Below, piece after piece: positions 25,194 through 36,452 of a stretch of DNA of 64,000 nt. The notes under the pieces were generated by a model. It saw nothing but the letters and a program-made list of their open reading frames with translations, was not told the DNA's origin and did no database searches. The first letter of the stretch is position 1. The number at the start of each line of letters is the position of its first letter. The stretch comes from Bombardia bombarda. Taxonomy: Eukaryota; Ascomycota; Sordariomycetes; Sordariales; Lasiosphaeriaceae. The stretch is from positions 372,001 to 436,000 of the forward strand of contig JAULSR010000001.1 in NCBI GenBank assembly GCA_030512295.1. The letters run 5' to 3'. Both the position numbers and the translations under genes were made by a program.

Positions 25194-25552
25194 ATGTCCG
25201 ACGACGAGGAGCCCGTCTCGGTCTACGACGAGGTCGAAATCGAGGACATGACGTTTGACGAGGCGATGCAAATCTACCACTACCCGTGCCCGTGCGGCGA
25301 CCGCTTCGAGATCGCGCTCGTGGACTTGCAGGACGAGGCCGACATTGCCGTCTGTCCGAGCTGCAGCCTGATGATTCGTGTTATTTTCGAGGTGGTGCGT
25401 TTGTCCTCGTTCCCCTTTTTCCTTGTCTGTCTTTTTTTTTTCCAAGGGCTCGAGCGCAATACTGACTAGCTGTGTGTATGTAGGCTGATTTGCCCAAGGC
25501 GCGAGAGCCTCCTTCGTCGGAGCCGGTTGCCGAGGTCAAGGTCGCTGCTTGA
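25194..25552 (+). CDS. dph3: Dph3/Kti11, CSL-type zinc protein for diphthamide synthesis
   Basis: Two exons, 25194..25394 and 25484..25552 (intron 89 nt), giving 89 aa. The protein opens with an acidic MSDDEEPVSVYDEVEIEDM. The zinc site is Cys32-x-Cys34 (PCPCGDRF) with Cys54-x-x-Cys57 (CPSC), followed by SLMIRVIFEV, the CSL signature. The second exon adds a short ADLPKAREPP tail. Known role: electron donor for the Dph1-Dph2 radical-SAM step on elongation factor 2, and partner of Elongator in wobble-uridine modification. The donor at 25395 (GTGCGT) is preferred over one three bases upstream (GTGGTG), because it keeps the V before ADLP. Confidence 0.95.
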
Positions 25553-26655
25553 ATGAACGCTTCTCCCGAGTGCTGTTACAGACTGGCATGGTGTGGTTTA
25601 AAACGGCTGGCCATCGCACCTGGAGCTGGTCTGGTATGGCTGCTGGGGTCGATCGCTTTGCTGCTACTAGCCTACGTGTCGGGCACGTAGTCACGTACTG
25701 TTTGCCGGCGATACGAGAGCAACTGAGCCGCGTACTGCGAACAAACGGACCGATCGATGATGGCGACATACGTCCAACTCGACGCCGAGCCAAATCCCAC
25801 TTTACGGTTACTGAGCGTCGAAGATCGCTCCGTCGAACCGAACTGACGATACAATTCGCTGATGTTGATGAGATATCCCCGCGATTTGTGGCACGGGAGT
25901 GGTCCTCGACGTGACAAGCCGTTGCCGGACAGTGAGTGCCTGGGACTTGACCTGATGGACGTCTCACTTAGCGCCCAGGTTCATCGTATGGTCAGCTTGG
26001 TTGTGGCTCATGGCCGTGTACTTCCATATCTGCGCCAGAGAAGAATCACGCCGCGAGGAGAGGAGGATATAAAGATGTCTCTAAAAATGGGCGGCGAATC
26101 TGGCAGGCGCATGATGTTTTGGCATTAGCTGTTTCGTTCTGCCTTGTAGTCGCAGATTCTTTGCTGCAAGAACCAATGCGGCGAGATATGGCTATTTATT
26201 CCGATTTAAACAACACATCTTGGTAGCATCCTGGAAGAGAATTAGTTGGGGCATAGTTGGTGTCAACTAGGAAAGGCTGCTCGCATCGTTAATGACAACT
26301 TCCACTCATAACCATACAAAATTGTCACACATTATGGGAATAAAGAGTTTCAAGTAGGTTTTCTGTATTCACACCCCCATCTCTCACCCACCGCCGCGAT
26401 CCGCAGCGGAGTAACCCCTGATTATCTGTCCATCCATCACGATCTCCCGGGCTTATTTTCTTTTGTTTCTGGTATTTTCTTGTACAAGATAATCTTTCCT
26501 TGTCCGTTAACGACAGCCACCCGTATTTGCTCTTGCGCTTCCAGCTGTTTGGTGTATGTATCCATGTCCAGATCCCCAAAGTCTCCCGCAGTATGTACAT
26601 TGCAGCAGTGTCTGGATGTTTGGGGGTAGTAGTTACACAAAATCCGGCTGGCAGC
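25553..26655. other. 1.1 kb convergent intergenic region
   Basis: Lies between the 3' ends of the DPH3-like gene and the Ser/Thr-rich surface-protein gene. Open frames of 80-143 codons occur on both strands near 25540-25970 but have no domain. No RNA gene seen. Confidence 0.5.
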
Positions 26656-27608
26656 TCACAGCAAGGCCAGGCCCAGAGCGCAGAATCCCACGAGACCCAT
26701 GGCGGATCCGTCGACGACGGCATGACCCGCCGCAGCAGTGGGGACGACGGTCGCCGTGCTGGTGATGGAGGTGCCGCCTCCTCCGCCGCCCGTGGTGTGG
26801 GTGCTGGTGCTGGTGTGGGTGGTCGTTGGGGAGACGGTGGTGGTAGCTAGGGAAGAAAAATGGGTTGTAAGTATTGGCATAGTTTGAGGTATTGGGCATC
26901 ATGTCACTTAAGAAGAGGTTGATCAAAATGCAGTGGAACAGAATGAATGGACAGAATCAAAAACATGGCAAAGAATTAAAAAGAATAGTAGGAAAAGTAA
27001 AACAGATAAGAAGTGTGACACAGCTAGATACTACTTACTAACGCCGCTTGAGCTGGATGGGGTGACGACAGCGGTGGTAGTTGATGGGGAAGCGGTGGTG
27101 GTGGCTGCGGGAAAACGAGGAAAAAGAAAAGGAGTGTAAGTCAGTTTGTACTGATTATGTTGATGCTGCACTTGCCCCCTTGTCACGAGATGGCATGGAC
27201 AAGACAGCACCGAAACACGTAAACAAGAGTCTGGCTGTTACTTACTCACGCCGCTTGAGCTTGATGATGTTGAAACAGTGGTGGTGGCTACAAAAATAAA
27301 GAAATGGGGTGTAAGTATGGTTTTTCTGGTTGCTGATTCTCCCTCGTCCTAAAACCACCAGCGAAAGAGCATGATACTGAAGAAACAAAAGAAAAAAGCT
27401 TGGGAAAGTTGATTAAGAGCACGGCTGGATAGGGGCACGGCTGCTACTACTTACTCACGCCGCTCGATGCGGATCCCCCACCTGTCGAGCTGATGACGGT
27501 GGTGATGGTCACGGCCGATTCGGACATGGACGTGATGGTCACCTGGCCGGCTGCGAGACTGGCGAGGCCGAGGCCTGCTGCTGCGGATAGGAGCGAAGAG
27601 GGACGCAT
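26656..27608 (-). CDS. Ser/Thr-rich GPI-type surface protein built from duplicated exons
   Basis: Four exons on the minus strand: 27608..27455, 27287..27246, 27104..27039 and 26846..26656, giving 150 aa. Residues 1-21 are a signal peptide ending LAAG-Q. The mature part is almost only Thr, Ser, Val and Gly, fit for O-mannosylation. A small-residue site (DGSAMG) precedes a hydrophobic C-terminus (LVGFCALGLALL), as for GPI anchoring. Exons 1-3 all end SSGV-(T) at the same boundary, GGC GTG/GTT A, followed by GTAAGTA; exons 2-4 all begin with TTT codons. The three introns (167, 141 and 192 nt) share their 5' ends and a TACTTACA-type sequence before the acceptor. A GTGAGT donor four bases upstream would break the frame. 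Function unknown; probably a wall component. Confidence 0.8.
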
Positions 27609-28332
27609 CTTGTATGGTTTGTAATGTGTTGTTATGTGGTGATTGGATAAGGGGTACTAAAGGAGAGAGACGTTTGAAGCGTTTGGAAGGCAAGCCTGAA
27701 AGTAGACAAGACAGACAGGTGGCAGTAGGTTAGGTAGGCGTGTGTCTCTCGGGGCGGGTGACAAAGTGATTGATAGATAGAGAGCAGACGAGCAACAGGA
27801 AGACTTTTCTATTCTTCCTAAATGGTGGGATCGGCTCTGAAATAGCCACGCATCGGTTTTCCCTTTTAACGGCACTCATCACGCACCACACCAAGGCGAC
27901 AGAGTCAATGACACTCCGGACGGAACCAATGCTCACATGATGGGTCAACGACTGCGTCACCGAGCCCCGCGTGGGTTGGACGTCGAATCTGGAGTGGAAG
28001 ATCCTCCGGATTCTCCATATTAGCGGCTGGAAAGGCCTTGCCTCGACTCAGATGTCTCCCGGCCCTGAACCTGGAATGAGAGCAATAAATCCAGTAAAGA
28101 CTCTTTTACAATTGAAAAGGGGGGACAGTGACTTCATGACTCCAATTTAGTATCGCTTTGATCCATGCGGCGGTTAACAATTCGCCGGTCCAGACACACC
28201 TCGCGTCGCATGGACGACAAAAGTCTGATCACAATATGATGAACTCTGACGTCTATCAATTGCTAGCCCCTGTTTTCTTTTTTACTACCTGCGCCTAGCA
28301 CACCATCGCTAACATGCCCACATTTGATGCCT
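27609..28332. other. 0.7 kb intergenic region
   Basis: Contains the promoter of the surface-protein gene (transcribed leftward) and the 3' flank of the leucyl-tRNA synthetase gene. CT-rich on the minus strand just upstream of 27608. No gene seen. Confidence 0.5.
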
Positions 28333-31300
28333 TTAAACATTCTCAAAAAAGAAGCTCGGCTGCCCAGGGATTGCCGACTCAGCGACCGGGGCCGTGACAT
28401 CAACCTCCTCATTGTCGTTGGTCAAGTCCTTGCCCTTCTTGCTGCCCTCCTCGATGACGACGATCTGGATCGATGCCAAACCGGCAGCTCTCTTCAGGCC
28501 GGGAATCATTGCCTGAGAAACACAAGGTTAGATATTGAACATACTGTTAAAAGTGAAAAGACGGTCAAAACATACCAGAAGAGTTGTCTTCTCATCAAAC
28601 GCCAGCTTGCGTGCCAGCACCACATCCACGGGCTCGCCGTCTCTGAGGCGCCTCTTGAGGACCTGTACATACGGCATAGCCTTCTTCATCTCTCCCATTT
28701 TGGCAATACGGCCATTGAGCTCCTTGTCGTCGATCTTCTGTGTGTTCGTCGCGGGATCCCAGACCTCCTTCAACAGGTCGATATACTTTGTCTGCCAAGC
28801 AGGGAAGGACTCAGTCAAGAAGATGGTAAGCTTCTTGGGTTTCTTGGGGTCAAAGTCGCCCTGCTTTCCCTTGGCCATTCTCTTCATCTGCACTGCCTCG
28901 GCAGAGTTAATGTTGGAAGATGTTGTTTTGACGTATTCGCGTGCCGCAGTCAGAGCTGAGTCCGCCGCTGGTACTTCGGGGAACCTGGCAAACTGGATCG
29001 ACTGGGGCTCTCCTAGGATCTCCGTCCACACATACTCGGCCCAATGGGGAGCAATAGGTGTAAGGACAAGTGCCTGGAGCCTGACATATTTCATGACCAA
29101 GTCTTTATGGAGGGGGATACCAGCAGCCGTGCATGCCTCTCTGTAGGAATCGCGAGCGTTCAAGAAATCGTAGTGTCCAGCCTTGAGCGCAAGCTTATAC
29201 GAAGTCTCTTCGTAGTGCTTCTTGGCCTCGTTGACAAGAGCATTCATCTCATTGTCGAACAGAGCGTCCTGGAAAGTATTCAGCTCACCAGTTCTCAGCT
29301 GATCATCCTTGATCGTCTCCTCGATCCACTCCTTGTTGGTGTAAAATCTTAGAATCGTGTTGTCGGCCACGTCCTCAACGAAATTAGAATCAGAGATTCC
29401 ATCACCAGCATCTGCGAGCGCCACACGGGCGGCATCGGCACCGTACTTCTTGACAACATCATCAAGAGTCATGAAGTTTCCGGTAGATTTGCTCATCTTC
29501 TCTCCGTTCAGCTGGAGATGTCCGTTTGCACGGACGGCCTTAGGCCAGTACTCGCGCGGGAAGAGAGCTACAAACAAGTTAGCAACCGTTACTCTAGTTC
29601 TCTCCTCGTGGTCTTGTGCCACAGGAAGATAAAGAAACATAACATACCGATATGGTTGTACAGGAAGAAGGTAAGATGGTTAGGGATCAAATCCTTTCCG
29701 CTAACACGGAGGTCCAGGGGGTAAAAGTACTCAAACTCTCTCCTCATGGCCTCTAGCGTTGCTCGGGGAATCTTGGATTTGGAGAGAATGTCCTCAGACA
29801 GGTCAGTCCGGCAGAAGATGTAATCCCAAACCTCGTCAATCATTTGCTCCGCGGCAATATCGCCCTTGCCCCTAAAATCGTCTGTTAGTGAAGGGTCAGA
29901 AAAGCCATGGAAGGGGTTAAAACATACTTTTCACGGCCAAAGAGGTCCTTGTGCAGCCAGTGCGCAATAGTATAATACCTATAAGCATCAGTCAGTTTGA
30001 CGTCAAATGTTCAGTAGCTGAATATATACATACGCCATATAAACCGTAGAATCACTAAAAAGCGAGATGTTAGCAAACTATCTGAGTATCTCACAACTGG
30101 GAAAACTTACCTCAAACTCTCAACAAGGAAGTGAGGATCCCACGGCAGCTTAGATCCCAAACCATATGTTCTCGCGCATGCCCATTGCCTCAACCAGTCA
30201 AGAACTCCCTTAAAAGCATGCTGGGTATCGGCGGTATATGTGTTGAGACCGTTGCCATCCTTGTTGGCGACGTACTCAGAAGCGACGGCTCGCCACGACT
30301 CCTCACCGTAGTCGATATACCACTGGTCCATGAGAGCTACAGTGCTGTTTCAAAACGTTAGCACACATTGAAATTGTGGTATTTTCGCAGCAGAAAGCAC
30401 ATACCACTCATCGCCGGACCTGGACACGACCTTGTTTTCGGGCTCGGAGTAGGCAAACGCCAGCCCGGCCTTGATCAGCTGCTCCCTGACCTTGGGCTTG
30501 GCAACCTCAACCTTCTCGCCCTTAAAATCGCCAACCTTCAGCACACCCTGGTAGAATCCCTCCTTGTAAGCAAGTTCTTTTGCCTCCAAGAGCTGCTTGG
30601 CATCCTTAGGCGACGAAATCTTGAGCTTCTTGACCAAGTAAGGGGCCAGCAGGTCAGATGTGGGCGTCTGGATGATGGGGAAGATCTCAAGCTCGGCCCA
30701 TTCCTTCTTGATACCGTAGAATTCAGCCTTCTTGGCAAGCTCCGTAACCATGGCAAAGTCATCAGGCGAGTCGGACGGGACAGATGTGACTACACCCGTT
30801 CCCTTGGTAGCCAAAACAGTGTCCATGGGCAGCACGCGAACCTGCGAGTGGAAGCTCAGGGGAGCATTGACAAGGGATCCAACGAGGTCTGAGCCCTGGA
30901 CATCGGCGGCCTTCTCGATGACGCCCTCTTGGGCGAAGATGCCCTGGTAGGCCATGTTCTTGGCACCCCTCTCGGTAATAATGAAGTACTCCTTCTCAGA
31001 AGCCTTGAAAACACCGTATTTCAGAGCCGGGCCGACGAAGCAGCAGGTCTGACCATACATAGTCTCGGGTCTCAGGGTGGCGGGGACCAGGTACACAGAC
31101 GCGTCCTCGGGAATCTTTCCCTTCAGCGCCTCGGCAGCCTTAGGAGAAAACTCAAGAACCTTCAACTTGAGAGCAGTGTATTCTTGGGGAAGAACACCCT
31201 CGCCTTCGCCACGGTCGTGATCCATGCAGGGTTGTCCGTCCTTGATGGAGTAGATTGTGTAGCTGTAATCTGGTCAGTACCGCGGTTCGACAAAGACAGA

Positions 31301-32266
31301 AGCTGCACATAAAGTCAACATACCGCTTTCCGAACTTGATCTTGTGCAGCTCCTTGAGACGGTTCATCTGCCAGCGCACGAAAGCATCGTAATAGGGGTT
31401 CGCATCGGTCGTCACAAACTGGCGTCTCCAGTCGATTCTCGCTCCGAAGTTGGTCAAGTCCTTCTTGCACTCTGGCGGGAAGAACTGCAGCCTTTTCCCC
31501 ATAAGTTAGCTCACAGCACATCCACTGATCGGGGCTCACCGCAGAGTTAAGAGGAAGGAACACCTACCAATATTGCGGATCGGCAAAAAGATGGATCTCT
31601 TCAAGCGGAATTCCGATAGAGTGCAGGATCTGGAACTGATATTTGGCCTTGGACGCCTTGGCAGCGGCCTTGCCCTTCTTCGCGTTGAACTTGGAGTGGT
31701 CCTCCTTGGGCCCCTTTTGGGCGACCACGACGGGCTCCTCGTCTTCCTCCTTGTAGCGCTCGAAATCGCGACCAAACATCTCAATCTCCTTGACCAGCTT
31801 GTCGGCGGACGCCTTGATGGGCAAGCCGGTGCAGTGGTATCCCTGGGGGAACAGGCAGCGCTTGCCCTGCATCCTCGCGAAGCCGGTGTGGAACTCGATC
31901 TTGCTGAAGCTGAAGGCGTGGCCGGCGTGCAGACGGCCGTTCATGTAAGGATATGCGATGGTGCCGAAGAACTTGGGGTACTTTGCGCGCAGCTCATCGG
32001 GGGTGATGGACTCGAGGGGGTAGTCGGCGGTCGAGGGGGCGTCGACTTCGAAGATTCCTTCCTCCTCCCACTTCTGCTGGTATTTCTGTTGTAGGAAACC
32101 CGGTCAGTCAGTATGAGCTTCTTCTCTCTGTCCGGTTTAGATGATGGCTCGTGGTGCCAACCTTCTCAATCTCGATCAGGGTGTCTCTCTTTTCTGTTCC
32201 CCTCAACTCCTTCGTCTTGGAGATGGTCAGGCCATCGAGGGCCTTGGGCACCGACGTCTCGGCCAT
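28333..32266 (-). CDS. leu-6: Cytosolic leucyl-tRNA synthetase
   Basis: Ten exons on the minus strand: 32266..32162, 32085..31568, 31491..31324, 31262..30405, 30344..30111, 30054..30034, 29978..29928, 29871..29648, 29567..28576 and 28512..28333, giving 1116 aa, the usual size for the eukaryotic cytosolic enzyme. The HIGH-type motif is PYMNGRLHAGH (HAGH at about 88-91) and the KMSKS loop is at 750-754 (GEKMSKSTGNF). The editing (CP1) domain shows ATLRPETMYGQTCCFVGP and the conserved GTGVVTSVPSDSPDDF. The core has GDECTVALMDQWYIDYGE across the exon 4/5 join. Exon 6 is only 21 nt. It charges tRNA-Leu with leucine; in yeast the enzyme is also a leucine sensor for TORC1. The symbol follows Neurospora usage. 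Confidence 0.96.
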
Positions 32267-32985
32267 GATGTCTGTTTTGTCTCTGTCCCTAGCTCGGCTC
32301 GAGAATGCGATTGAATGGATGTTGCGGCGGATTGTCTATGTATTGCCACAGATTGGCATTGACCCAAGGGTTGAGTCTCGATATTATGGGAATGTAGGAA
32401 TGCTGCCGGATCGTTGTAGATGCAGGCGGGATCGTTTTTGAGTCAGAGATGCGAATTTTTGATAGCCTCCCGCTGTTTCGAGGTTTGGAGGGGTATTACG
32501 GGGTACGCGGGGTTGGCTCTTATGCAGTGGTGGGTCCCGGTCGCTGACGATGCAACGGGGGTGTTAAAGTGACAGGGTATAGGTACTTCGTAGTATGAGT
32601 CGAAAACTCTGGCCCCCTTCCAATTTTACCACCTACTTACTGTATATACCCAAGCTTGACCATTTGTAACTCAAATGGAATATTTATAAATGGGTTAGTT
32701 GTAGGTGGGATAGCTGTAGGTGGTGTGGTTGTAGATGAGGCCAGTCTTATTGACTACCTAGCACTGTACATCTACATTACATGTAGAATACCTAGGTAGG
32801 TACATACCTAGGGATATGTGGCGCCGCTTCAGCCACAGTGGGTGATTATAGCGGGAGTGGTTAAGGTACCTTTTGGAGGTTCCATCGTGCTGTTAGCCTC
32901 GCTCGGCTCGGGACAAGACAATCGCGAACTTCATCTTTTCACGCGTGTCCGACACAATCACCGTCAGTGCACATCTCCGTCAACC
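32267..32985. promoter_or_regulatory. Divergent promoter region, LeuRS / small membrane protein
   Basis: The 719 bp between the two start codons must hold both promoters. It includes an AT-rich middle and a short inverted repeat, CCTAGGTA-ggtaca-TACCTAGG, at 32791..32812. No ORF or RNA gene of note. Confidence 0.5.
32791..32812. repeat. Inverted repeat CCTAGGTA / TACCTAGG
   Basis: Two 8-bp arms separated by 6 nt. It belongs to the TAGGTACC-like motif seen in several other intergenic regions of this window. Confidence 0.7.
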
Positions 32986-33497
32986 ATGTTCGGCACTCTC
33001 GTGCGCCGGATGGCGCAGGCGTCGAAGCCTCAGTTCACGGCGACACCAAGTCCTTACAAACTGAAGAAGGTGTGGCCGCCAGACTTCTCCAAAATGTCAA
33101 AACATGAAGAGCTGCGGTTTGAGAAGAGGTATAAGAGGAGGTTACAGCATATTGCCACCCGGCCTCGATGGAACAAATTTATCAAGCTCGCTCAGCTCTT
33201 TACAATCACATGTAAGTAGTCCGCACATTTGTTCATAAGTTCCATAGCCGATTAACCAATCAATTCTTTTTTAGTTGTCGTGGCATACAGCGTGCTCTTC
33301 ATGGACTGGAAGGACGAGAGACAGCCATTTGATGACGTAGGCGACTCAGTCATTTCTCTTTTACCCCTATTCTGCCTGATTCTAACTATGCAATAAAGGT
33401 CCGACAAAAATTCTGGGAGCTCTTTGGCTTGACATACGAGCCAAAACATATAAAGACGAAGGATGCGCGCGTTGAGCCGACAGCCACAAAGTCATGA
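32986..33497 (+). CDS. Small single-pass membrane protein, unknown function
   Basis: Three exons, 32986..33211, 33275..33336 and 33399..33497, giving 128 aa; both introns have AACCAAT- or CTAAC-like branch sites. The N-terminus is basic and could be a mitochondrial signal (MFGTLVRRMAQAS). It is followed by a very basic conserved block (YKLKKVWPPDFSKM, LRFEKRYKRRLQHIATRPRW) and one hydrophobic helix made across the exon 1/2 join (about 67-88, KLAQLFTITFVVAYSVLFM). The C-terminus is short and polar. I recall small conserved fungal proteins of this layout without a settled role; a mitochondrial inner-membrane location is inference. It is head to head with leucyl-tRNA synthetase. Confidence 0.75.
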
Positions 33498-33758
33498 TTT
33501 TGCGCCGTCCTCCAATATTTTGTTCATCCCACCTTCTGTGTATATTATCCATCATATGGAGTTTTGGCGTTAGAAATACCCTGGTCATGGCGTGACGCTT
33601 TGTCTTGTTAGCTGATGATCCATGATGTGTGTCGACAGCTCAGGCACCTGGTATTCTGCAGAAGATTCTGCTCAGTGCTAGCTGCCTCGAGGCGCAAAGG
33701 CAGCAAGACGTTGCCTGACTGGGAAAACGTGGAGCGGCTCGGGGAAATTTGGTGGATA

Positions 33759-34400
33759 TCATCGACCATGCCAGACAAAGTTTCCACCCATTCCGAGCCC
33801 AGCCCCCAGGCCCGCGCTCCGTCCTTCGTTGACGGGCCGTTTTGCGACTGTTCCCTGTGCCCTGACGCCCGACACTATCCGATCCCCGTTTGTCTCAATA
33901 ACCACCCCGCCCACGATCATCTCCCCAAGCGTCGAATGCAGCGTCTCAAAGTTGAAGATGAGGTCGAGCTCACAAACATTCTCAAACAGCCTGTCCAGCG
34001 CCTCCACGTAGACTTGTATTAGGTCGATAAGCGCAAGAGGCGACTCGGTAGATGTCGAGATGATAATGAAGTAGAGCGTTGCGTAGTGTCGGTACGTTAC
34101 CAACGAAGGTACATCGTTGTGAGGCTCCGAAGACGAGTGGGAGGTTCCCGAGGCTGCAAGCAGTGGGGGCAGTGGGAGGAAGTTGCAGGACCCTAGGGGG
34201 CGGTTTGACACAAGTGTAAAGATTTCCGAGATCAAGCGCTGCTGGATGCTCGTATCCTGTCGGCCAAGTGAGTTAGCGGTGGTGGACGAGTAGTTGTCGC
34301 CTCAAATGCCAGAGGCAGAGCGGGGACTGACTAGTTGGGTGTAGAATTTGGTCAGTCGCGGCTGACCTTGGCCGTTGAAGACCAAAAATGCGTTGATCAT
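33759..34400 (-). CDS. aps3: AP-3 complex small (sigma) subunit
   Basis: Two exons, 34400..34332 and 34256..33759 (intron 75 nt, branch GCTAACTCA, donor GTCAGT), giving 188 aa. It opens MINAFLVFNGQGQPRLTKFYTQL, the clathrin-adaptor sigma longin fold, and continues RLISEIFTLVSNRPLGSCNF, YATLYFIIISTSTESPLALIDLIQVYVEALDRLFENVCELDLIFNF and GEMIVGGVVIETN. The Ser/His insert at about 55-75 and a Gly-rich tail are usual for filamentous-fungal AP-3 sigma. Known role: Golgi-to-vacuole transport bypassing the endosome. Its 3' end faces that of the small membrane protein 261 bp away. Confidence 0.95.
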
Positions 34401-34972
34401 GTCGCGGTTCGGCGAGAAGACGCGTCGAAGGGATGGAGATGCGAATTGGGGATGTCTGCTCTCAGTTGCTGGACGAAGGCCGGTGGTGGGGAAGAATGAC
34501 GTGCGGTGGTTGAAGGCGTCCCTTAGCTTGTTAGTGCAGAACCTTCAACACCATTCATTTACTGCTAGTTTTTGACTCAAGGCTCAGTATTTCTTTAACA
34601 GCATAGACTTACTACGGCTTAGTCCGCCTAGCATGCCTGCCAGCTAGGGTCAGATGCCGGAGCTTGAGTGGGGTGGTTTCGAGCTCAGATCATGCGACAC
34701 AGAGCTCCATCGGCAGCTTCCTTCAATCTTTCTGGAAACAGACGCCCATCCACCTGCCAGCTTGCCTTCATATGATAATGAACTAGCAGCAACTCGAATT
34801 ATTAGATCAACTCCTCAGAAACCAGTTTTCTGCCTGATTTTCGTCCCTCGATTCGCGCTCCAACATCCTCTCTCCCGTGAGTGGTTCGACGTCAAACAAG
34901 GTTCACCAACACCAAGCCTTCTTTCAATCGAGCTTTCTCTAAACAGCAAGCCACCCCCGATCGGAACCCGAA
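34401..34972. promoter_or_regulatory. Divergent promoter region, AP-3 sigma / frataxin
   Basis: The 572 bp between the two start codons. The stretch shortly before the frataxin start is rich in C and T. No ORF of note. Confidence 0.5.
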
Positions 34973-35679
34973 ATGTCATCCACCAGCTTGGCCGGTATCG
35001 CCCGAGCGGCCGGAAGAGGCCTTCGAACCACGCGCATTGCCCGCGTCGGCCCGTCAAGCTTCGCCATAACCTCAATTCTTCCGAAACTCTCGCCATCCCT
35101 CCCAACAACGGCTACCGCGCCCTCGAGGTTTTTCTCGACGAGCCCCAAGCACAACGGCATCACGCCAGACAATGCGCCCCCCAAGCCGAGGGATGACATT
35201 ACCCCCGAGGTGACCAAGACTGCGGCCGAGATAACAGATTCCGAGTATCACACCGTGGCCGACGAGTACCTGGAGAGACTTGTTTCCCATTTGGAGGACA
35301 TCCAGGACTCGAGGGAGGATGTCGACGTTGAGTACTCTGTATGTGCATCCATTCACTGAAGGTTCTTTTCTTGTTTAGCGTTTACGTTTATGCTGACCCC
35401 CTCGTGCAGGCCGGCGTCCTTACCGTCAGCTTCGGAGGCAATGTCGGCACCTACGTCATCAACAAGCAGCCGCCCAACAAGCAGATCTGGCTCTCGTCGC
35501 CCAAGTCGGGTCCGAAGCGCTACGACTACGTCGTATTAGGCGATAGCCAGCACGAGAAGCAGGATACCGCCGCCGGCGAGTGGATGTATCTGCGGGATAA
35601 CTCGACCATAAACCAGCTTTTCCTCAACGAGCTCGGTATTGATCTCAACCTGCCCAATGGTGAATACGGGGGCCAGTGA
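34973..35679 (+). CDS. yfh1: Frataxin, mitochondrial iron-sulfur assembly protein
   Basis: Two exons, 34973..35338 and 35410..35679 (intron 71 nt, branch GCTGAC), giving 211 aa. Residues 1 to about 55 form an Arg/Ser-rich mitochondrial targeting sequence (RAAGRGLRTTRIARV, SRFFSTS). The frataxin domain follows: YHTVADEYLERLVSHLEDI with an acidic ridge (EDIQDSREDVDVEY), then GVLTVSFGGNVGTYVINKQPPNKQIWLSSPKSGPKRYDY. The conserved NKQPPNKQIWLSSP strand and Trp are present. Known role: in the mitochondrial matrix it binds the Nfs1-Isu complex and stimulates persulfide transfer for Fe-S clusters. The donor lies right after the acidic ridge, between Ser and Ala. Confidence 0.97.
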
Positions 35680-36452
35680 GAAACTTCTGGTTCTTCTTTG
35701 ATGTGAGCGCGAGGTTGGACGTCGCTCAGAACTGGCGTTTTAGCACATTACGAATGGGATTGGCTTGGGGAATGGTATGTGAAAAGATTATGTAGTTTTA
35801 CTGCTTACGGTTGTACTCTAAGGGTTAAGGAAGCGCTTTCAGGAAGTTTGGTCTCGGTAGCATGAAAAGAAGACGTGCCAAAACATAAGCTACGTGGAGA
35901 TGCCGCCCCTTGAAGCATAATGGAGGCATTGAATATGCTCTCCGGTAGTCGACGGCCGTTTCAGTAGTGTAATATCAAGCCTGCTCTGTGAGGGCACACT
36001 CCAGCACGAGCAAGAGATATTCCGATAGCCACGTCATACTTTGGTTTTCAAAATTCAGTTCGTTAATTCAGCATTCGCCAGCCAGGTTCTTGAATATAAT
36101 AACAGCAGGCATGAGCTACTCGCTCAAGCTTCAATCAATTTGAGCCACTACGACCTCGATATTTCCCGTCTGCAGCAGCGCCAACAATGGTCGTCTTAGT
36201 CTTAAAAGCTGCTCTCCAACCCATTTAATGCGATTCATGTGATGGAACATGACTATTGACTGAAAACATTGGTCCGCTAATTCCGATATCAACCTGCGTC
36301 CTTATAGTCTGTTCTTTTCCCGCTATCTGTACGCCATACCATTTCTCATCCTTTCCACATAAGTGTTCAGACTCTCCAAATTAGCTGTTCCTAACTTTGT
36401 TTTCGATACCTTCCCATCGCCTCGCGCCGCGTCGCCCAAACATTCATCGCCC
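35680..36452. other. 0.8 kb convergent intergenic region
   Basis: Lies between the 3' ends of frataxin (+) and the tetraspanin-like gene (-). Nothing recognisable seen. Confidence 0.5.

Noticed and set aside
27455..27458. GTGAGT donor instead of GTAAGT in the Ser/Thr-rich gene
   Set aside because: It would put exon 2 out of the Thr/Ser frame; the GTAAGT four bases later keeps all four exons in phase.
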